Below, piece after piece: positions 57,591 through 64,000 of a stretch of 64,000 nucleotides of DNA. Position 1 is the stretch's first letter; each line of letters starts with the position of its first letter. The stretch spans positions 9,441,994 to 9,505,993 of the forward strand of contig OX638368.1 in NCBI GenBank assembly GCA_951812925.1. Direction: 5' to 3'. Made by a program: the position numbers and the translations under genes. A model generated the notes under the pieces. The model was not told where the DNA came from, ran no database searches, and worked only from the letters and a program-made list of their open reading frames with translations. This DNA is from Calliopum simillimum (lineage: Eukaryota > Arthropoda > Insecta > Diptera > Lauxaniidae).

Positions 57591-59042
57591 CTACATTTTC
57601 AATTTTATCTATTACAAAGACAATTTAGGGGCCATTTGTCAGTGCATAGTATTAATGAAGTCAAAGTCAAGTTTTGCACTTGACTGTAACATTGATATTA
57701 ATTTTAATGGAAGGCTGAAAGACTTTATGTAATATGGTAAGAGGAACAAACTTGCATGTGTTGACTTATCTTTGATCTGAACAAAAATTAAATGCTCTAC
57801 TCTGTACACCTTAAACAGTTAAAGTTCCGTATTTATGAATATATTTCCACGTCACATTATTCAGATTTGACAAATTTTGAATTTTGAAGATTCAGCTTGT
57901 ATTGGAGCTGCCATGCCCTTTTGTTCGAGTTCACAAGATTTTTGCAATTATGGGTTATTATGTGAAACTACGTAAAAGCTAAATATGCATTCCACAAAAA
58001 TTTAAATATATGTAAAAATTAGCAAAATTTTCCCTAACATATTGTACTTTAAGGATCAGTGGAATAGATGTTATTGAACCCACACTTAGCCCTTCGTATT
58101 TGTTGTTAGAGCGGTCAATCGTTCAAGGAGCTTAATCATTTGGGAATTCAAAAAAATACAAACTGTCCCACTTGTTGGTCACGCTAGCTAAAGGACACGC
58201 AAGTTCTATTTGTTATTTTGCAAAAAAATAAGGAAATTTATACGTGTGTGAATCACATAGCTATAGAACTATAGAACAAAAGTCAATGGCCTGCCTTATC
58301 TTTCTCTGTTTTTTTTTGCATATGTGTCATTTTTACAAACTCATAAAATTTGATATAACATCACAAATGTAGCAGCAACAATTAAAACTGTCATTAAATT
58401 TGGGTTATATAATTATTTTCTTGATACGTACATATGTATGTATATATTAAATTTATGTTAACGACCCACTACCAACTAATGGAATTTAATTACATTAAAT
58501 AATCACAATGAAAATCGCGGAGTCGTTAAAGTATTTTTAACTTTGATGAACAGCTCCAAAAAATAAAAAAAACATAAAGAAAATTAAATTTGTGAGGTGA
58601 AACATTTTGTCATGAACATTTTACTACTGAATTTGAATCAGTAAACAGAATTTTGAGATATTTTTCCTTCTGAGTGCAAAAGTCGTCGTATTGCGGCTCA
58701 TGCCATACTTTCACAAAAAAGTGTGATGCATTTTTGTCAGTTCCTCATAAAACTTTACCATTTAACTGTTCTTATTTCAAGTAACAAACATATCATCCTG
58801 CCCACTACATAGCGACACCAAATGAATAAAAATTATATGCCCAAAAGTCGGATCAAATTTGCGCAATTCGACTCATGTCTTTTGACCAAATGTATATTAT
58901 GCAGACATATAAGTATTAATGGAAAACTAGAGACCTTATCTGACTACAAGTGAAGAAAGTAAATTGATTTCATCATTTGGAAAAATTATATAAAGAAAAA
59001 AGTAAAGTGATTATTTTTGACAAAAAAAAAAAAAAAATTTTG
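57591..59042. other. Intergenic, no gene seen
   Basis: No recognisable gene or mobile element. AT-rich. Confidence 0.4.
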
Positions 59043-59775
59043 TGGGTCGATTGTGGGCACCCTCAGAAAATCGGCTAAAAATGGGAAAATATGAAGCTTA
59101 ACGCAATCAAATGAAAAAAAAAGCATTATTAGTTTATTTTGTATTTTCCGCCATCTGCTCCTCGGTCCACTTGTCTGGAAACTCAATACAGAGATTTTTT
59201 ACAAAGTGGTATGCCACTTTACCACCCACACTTAATGAAAACAACTTTTTTTCTGTGATATCTTTAAAGAGCCTATTGATTCTTTTGTTTCCACTAAAAA
59301 AAACGTAATATGGATAAGAACACCATTTTTTGTTAAACTGACATCCACGACAATATATCAGTAAAAAAAGGGGTGCCCACAACCGACTTTGACAGCCACT
59401 TTGAAAAGAAATAAGCAAATTCTGTTGTGTGAACATTATGGTTGAATTCGGTGTTTGAATCACAAAATATAATAAATTTACTGCGTGAATATAGATTGCA
59501 TTCAGCTTTTCGATTGATTCACTTTGATTTATCGCACTTGGAAAATTATTGAAAAAAACTTTTGTGTTGACTTTCACTTATTCAAAAATTATTTTTTTCT
59601 CAGCACAAAGCAAATACGTCTTTTTGCTTTGGTGTACGCACAAAAGCTTTGTGCTGTCATAACACGCGTTTAATATTTGTCAGAACAGCCGTATTTGTTA
59701 CTTGTCAAAAGTTAAGGGGGAGTGCCCACACCTGACCCATCATGCCCGCAGGCAACACTCTTCCCCTATATAATG
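59043..59775 (-). mobile_element. Relic DNA element copy 2 (opposite of 4767-5850)
   Basis: The end words TGGGTCGATTGTGGGCACC (59043) and GTGCCCACACCTGACCCA (to about 59742) are inverted. Homology with copy 1 continues outward to GGGGAAGAGTGTTGCCTGCG near 59770. Copy 1's nested MITE and ~210-base insert are absent here. The minus-strand ORF 59577-59134 (147 codons) spans nearly the whole element. Confidence 0.65.
59134..59577 (-). pseudogene. Possible transposase trace (pogo/CENPB-like) in relic copy 2
   Basis: The 147-residue reading frame has two different parts. The first half (VNLLYFVIQTPNS...) is not recognisable. The last 50 residues read EKKLFSLSVGGKVAYHFVKN then CIEFPDKWTEEQMAENTK, with the same stretch in copy 1 (VSYHFAKHLGIEFPD). 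The pattern A-Y-x-F-A-K-x-x-[GC]-I-x-F-P-x-x-W-T-x-x-x-M-A is like the start of the CENPB-type HTH region of pogo/Tigger transposases. No DDE catalytic part follows. I call it a relic, with modest confidence. Confidence 0.35.
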
Positions 59776-59796
59776 CTTGCACAGTGGAGTGATATT

Positions 59797-59990
59797 CAGG
59801 GTGGGCAGGGAAACAGTAGAATACCGGAAAATTTAAGATTTCTGGGACTATTCTGAACAACTTTTCTTAGTTCCTTTTTGCGAAACTCGTTGGCTTTGCA
59901 AATTTCGAAAAATGGAACAAAGATAAGTTATTCCGAATTGTCTTAGGATTCTTACATTTTCCGGTACTCTACCGATTCCCATCCACCCTG
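59797..59990. mobile_element. Palindromic MITE with CAGGGTGG ends (194 bp)
   Basis: Ends CAGGGTGGGCAGGGAAACAG and the inverse ending ATCCACCCTG; mirrored inner words ACCGGAAAAT, TCTTAG-TTCC. A CAGGG start suggests hAT, but the flanks do not show an 8-bp duplication. Confidence 0.75.
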
Positions 59991-60170
59991 TTTACTTAAA
60001 GTTTAATTTAATATGGAAGATAAAGAAGGCTATTCGAAGCCATTGAAAAATCGAACTACACCTTTTCCTGGAACTACGCCATATGCCTGAAAACAGCGCA
60101 TTCTGCAATTGCAAGCAAGGATATATGTGCAATTCTGTCATCGGATTCAGATACAGTGCACCAAAATACG

Positions 60171-60898
60171 TATAGATTAGACTGATGCGAAAAAAAAAAT
60201 TTTATTGAATTTCCACGACTACGCCTAATAAATCTGAGACAAGTTGTCAAAAATGTGAATTAATGCTTTAAGAGGCGCAATGCCTATTCATGCAAAATCT
60301 AGGCTTGATGCGGTTTTTATTTAATAACTATCTCAAAAATGCTCAGAATGTCTTAAATCAAGGTGTATAAAAAAAATAATTATTCGAATCTAAAATCAAC
60401 GGAACATTATTTTTTTTTTAGCTAAAATACCCTCAAACAAGTTTTTTCGGAAAATCACCCTACTGTAAAACTCTAAACATTCATTTTGGATAAAACTTGT
60501 TGTCACAAGGTTATGATAAAATCACGCAAGGAGCAATTTTTTGAGGATCGTATCGAATTATATTCGGTTGTTTTAAGTGATATCACCCACGCGTTTTCTT
60601 CTGGATTGGTATCTGGGGACCTTCAGGTATAATACCCCGTTTTCCATAAAATCGTTCATGTGGTCGTTTTTGAGAAATTCCGATTTAAATAGAGTTTCTC
60701 ATGTAATTTCTAAAAATTTTTGAACCTTTTATAAAAAAATCTGGGTTAAAGCATCAAGCTGAGATTTTGCATAAATCGGCCTTGCACCACCTCTTAATGA
60801 TCTTTAAAAAATTTAAAAACATCTCAGCTCATTTTGTGGACACCCTCTTTCAAATTTTTGGGCGTAATCGTGGAAATTTCGCATAAGTCTAATATAGA
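60171..60898. repeat. Inverted-repeat element of ~730 bp
   Basis: Left TATAGATTAGACTGATGCGA...AATTTCCACGACTACGCC; right GGGCGTAATCGTGGAAATTT then CGCATAAGTCTAATATAG. A second inverted pair (GCATCAAGCTGAGATTTTGC versus GCAAAATCTAGGCTTGATGC) lies inside. No ORF of note. Confidence 0.65.
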
Positions 60899-61033
60899 TA
60901 GATGTGTCTGGTCAAATGTACAGACCACTTACATTGTTCTGTGTGCCGAAGGCTTTACAAAATTATCCCTAACTTGGACATTTTCTAATCAATTTTCATG
61001 TTAAGATTTAATTAGACGTATTACTTTTATTAG

Positions 61034-61931
61034 GGTAAGGGAGGGAAATATGAACCACCAATCTTTCTTTCATAAATAAAACCCAAAATACATAAAACAA
61101 AACAATTAATTTTATGTCAATCATTAAAGGAAACAATTTACCTTTATTTTGATTCACTTTTATATAAATATCTCATCAGGATGAAAAAAAAAAAATTAAA
61201 AAACTGAAAATACTCAAAATGAAGATAAAAAAAGTGTAGTGTTATATGGACTATATAGTCCATATTGCCCCACATGTCTATTTGGTACAGAAGTTGCATA
61301 TAAAAATGTCACTTCCACATTCGAAACATTTTTCATGACTCCAAGAACGTAAGATTACACATTCAACCCAAAACTCGCCATGGCGATTTTCTGAGTAAAG
61401 GGTATTACATTATATGCATTTTTCATCTTTTTTTTCCTTTGTAGTTAACGAATTACAAATAATGACCTTCAGACTTGTCATGAAAACTACAACTAGATTC
61501 CCCATCTGAAAAAAATGATAAATATTTTTGTTTTTGAGGCTTTTTTCTTTGGTGGTCCATATTACCCACATCACGTGTTGGTGAAATAAATGGTTTTTTA
61601 TCAAAAACTCTTGTGGTCAATGAACTAATTTGTGCTGATAAATTATAAATGGTATTCACTGACTTTATATAATTAACCATTTATTTAAAAACGCGATGTC
61701 TTTAAAGTGAAATAATGAAATATACTCACTAGAAAAAAATTATCACTGTTTTTTTTTGAAAAATCAACTTTACAGAAACATTCGACTTCACCGAACGCTA
61801 AAAACGCCCTATTATGAGCTTTAGGTATTAGCGTTAAGTTTGAACATGAATAACTGTAAATCCTATGTATGCAGAGGGAAATAACCGTGTGGTCCATATT
61901 ACCCACGTGGTCCATATTTCCCTCCCTTACC
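61034..61931. mobile_element. Inverted-repeat element of ~900 bp with GGTCCATATT motifs
   Basis: Ends GGTAAGGGAGGGAAATATGA (61034) and TCCATATTTCCCTCCCTTACC (to 61931) are inverted. The phrase GTGGTCCATATTACCCAC occurs near 61553 and near 61899. On the minus strand, ORFs at 61680-61453 and 62011-61685 share GNMDH and look like pieces of one broken coding sequence; no domain can be named. Confidence 0.65.
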
Positions 61932-63904
61932 TTACTTTTTTCAGCAATAAAATTAACAGAAACGATTTTTAAAAATATGTTCTTTTTGTAGAAAGGAACC
62001 AATACCAACATGTTACCTTCAGCGCCTTAGAAAATGAAACCATGTTCAAAATTTTCGCGAAAGCCAAGGTGGGCTGAAATTTCATAACTTCATCTACGTG
62101 ACTCAACATACGTGATGATGTGGTATTACTATGGACCTTTTTGGTCTATGTGTGGCTAATTTGCCGCCACTTAAGCCTACCTTACCTAAGGTGGTTAGCC
62201 CAGAACTTGTTACGCTAGTCATGGAATGGCTGTAATATAAAAATTTTAATTTCCTTCTTTATTTCCGTGCTTATGAGACCCATATATAACGCCGTTCTAT
62301 ATATTCAACGACTTTGATGTCTAACTTATGTTGACTCACAAATTTCTATATCATTTATAACCCAGTAAATGCGGTAGCTTGCGTGTTGATGATAATAAAA
62401 TAAATTACATTTGGTTATATAAAAAAATAAAGATTATTTTTAAATAGATGATACTAATAAAGCGAGAATTGAAAAAAATAAAAACATCGCTCGACTATAA
62501 AAGAATCTCATAGGAAAAAAGTCATTAATTACATTTAGTAAGTTCACATCTGATATAACGTGAGGTCGGTGACATACTTTAGGCATGATTGCTACTGTGT
62601 CTTGTTAAGGAAATTATTGAATAATATCCAAATGTCATAATTAATATTGTCATACGAAATTACATACGCACAAATGTAAGTCAAACACTTTGCGTGTGTA
62701 TACTCGCCACCTTTGGGGAATCCTTAAGAAAAACAAACTTGTCAAAATTATTTAGGTTGACAACATGTTATGCACATACGTATGTATATTTGTAATATAA
62801 ACACTAATTGTTTATGACTTAATGCATTCGATATATTGCGTGTATATCATGATAATGCCCGAAACTTTTAAAGCAAAATGTTCCGGGAGTAGCGGAAAAA
62901 AAAGTGGTGCTTTGTTTGTAACACAAAGAAAATAAAATAATAAATGGCTATTACCATAAGTGTATAAACAAGAATATAAACTACCAAATCAATGATGACT
63001 ACCTTACGTATTAACAAGAAAATAAACTGCATCAGCAGCAAAATTTTACATGCAGAGTCAACTTATTGAAATGCAACGCACATCTTTAGTAAAAATGCGT
63101 GGGTGTTTGACGCTGACTACAGTGTGCAACATGGAAAAAATTCAATGTAAAGAAACTGTTATTGAAAGATAAAATCAATTGAAAAAATATATAAAAAAAG
63201 TTCCCCATCTCCGGGAGAATAAAAAAATGTTCACCGACCTTCATTGACTTTTCCTCTCCGATATTTCTTTCAAACATAAACATACTACCCCATTTTTTCC
63301 ACCCCTTAAAGGGGCTTCCATACAAAATTCAGATAGAAATATGAATTTTCTATGGGATAAATTAATGGGGGTCTGTGAACATTTTTAACCCTACCGGCAA
63401 TGAGAATTTTTTTGGTATTTTTATCAAAATTTTGTTTGGGATCCACCTTAAGCGGTGGAAAAAATTGGTTAATATGTTAAGAAAAATTGTGGAGAGGAAA
63501 AATTAATGGGGGTCTGTGAATATTTGTATCTTCTCCCGGCAACGAGGAATATTTTTTACAATAATCGAAGAGTATAATCATTGATAAAAATAACAATTTA
63601 GTTTTGAACGTAATAAATTCAATAAAAAAATTATTCAAATAATTTTTGTTTTTTTTTATAAAAGTTTTCTTAAAAAAATTTCATTATTCGGTTGACTACT
63701 AACGGAGTTATGAGCATTTGTTTTTGCAGCTTTTAAGTTTTTGAAAATTTATACCTCTGAAACGGCTCGATGGAAAAAATTTAAAAAATCATGCATGCTA
63801 ATCTCAAGGGTATGTATTGCCCCATATACTTTAATATACCTGCCATTTCGCATATGATGAGATTTTGCACATTGTAATTATATAGCATTATACAAATTGA
63901 AGTA
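61932..63904. other. Intergenic, no gene seen
   Basis: AT-rich. The phrase AAATTAATGGGGGTCTGTGAA occurs at about 63359 and 63502 with similar surroundings (CCCTACCGGCAATGAG / TCTCCCGGCAACGAG), a short local duplication. No gene is visible. Confidence 0.4.
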
Positions 63905-64000
63905 AAATTAATGTCATAATGTGAAATGGCTGACATTTTGTTAGAAATGATAAAAATTGTGCCAGAAAATTATTATACATTCACAATATGACATTACTTT
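63905..64000 (-). repeat. Partial relative of the 40845-41099 MITE, cut by the window edge
   Basis: The inverse of ATGTCATAATGTGAAATGGC / TGACATTTTGTTAGAAA matches TTTCTAACAAAATGTCAACC and ATAATGACAC in the MITE at 40845-41099. The end near 64000 (ATATGACATTACTTT) resembles that element's ATGACACTACTTTTGC. Confidence 0.5.

Overview
This is an A+T-rich stretch of animal genome, almost certainly from a higher fly (Diptera). The evidence is spliced genes with short GT-AG introns, an aldolase gene whose alternative last exons resemble the Drosophila arrangement, a rosa-type mariner remnant, a Ty3/gypsy retrotransposon with a TGGCGCAG primer site, a Helentron-like repeat and many palindromic MITEs. 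The sequence alone does not fix the species; a tephritid-like fly would fit.

There are two host genes, transcribed away from each other. On the minus strand at the left edge (positions 1 to 3662) is the 5' half of a Nab2/ZC3H14-type poly(A) RNA-binding protein. Its three visible coding exons are at 3662-3624, 3522-3297 and 518 to beyond position 1. The second intron (2.8 kb) carries an internally deleted mariner and a GC-rich fold-back element. On the plus strand is fructose-bisphosphate aldolase (Ald). Two shared coding exons (21892-22270 and 22343-22962) are followed by an intron of up to 18.2 kb with two alternative last coding exons, 31042-31137 and 41154-41249. Each is exactly 96 nt and gives a 364-residue enzyme with a different C-terminal tail.

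Layout: 1-3.7 kb, Nab2 5' half. 3.7-21.9 kb, intergenic and probably aldolase 5' region, filled with inverted-repeat elements: a pogo/CENPB-like relic with a nested MITE, a long-TIR element holding a tRNA-like box, a 1.4-kb palindrome, a Helentron-like repeat, and a hAT-type MITE full of TCTTGG hexamers. 21.9-41.6 kb, Ald, whose giant intron holds five copies of one palindromic MITE family plus several others. 42-46.1 kb, degenerate tandem repeats, a Transib-like element and a retroelement relic. 46144-57586, a complete Ty3/gypsy retrotransposon on the minus strand with apparently identical 728-bp LTRs, a TGTT target duplication, gag and pol joined by TAATG, and no env. 57.6-64 kb, more inverted-repeat elements, including a second, opposite copy of the relic at 5 kb.

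Most of the remainder is non-coding. I could compute no alignments or expression evidence; family names for MITEs rest on terminal sequences and target-site duplications read by eye.
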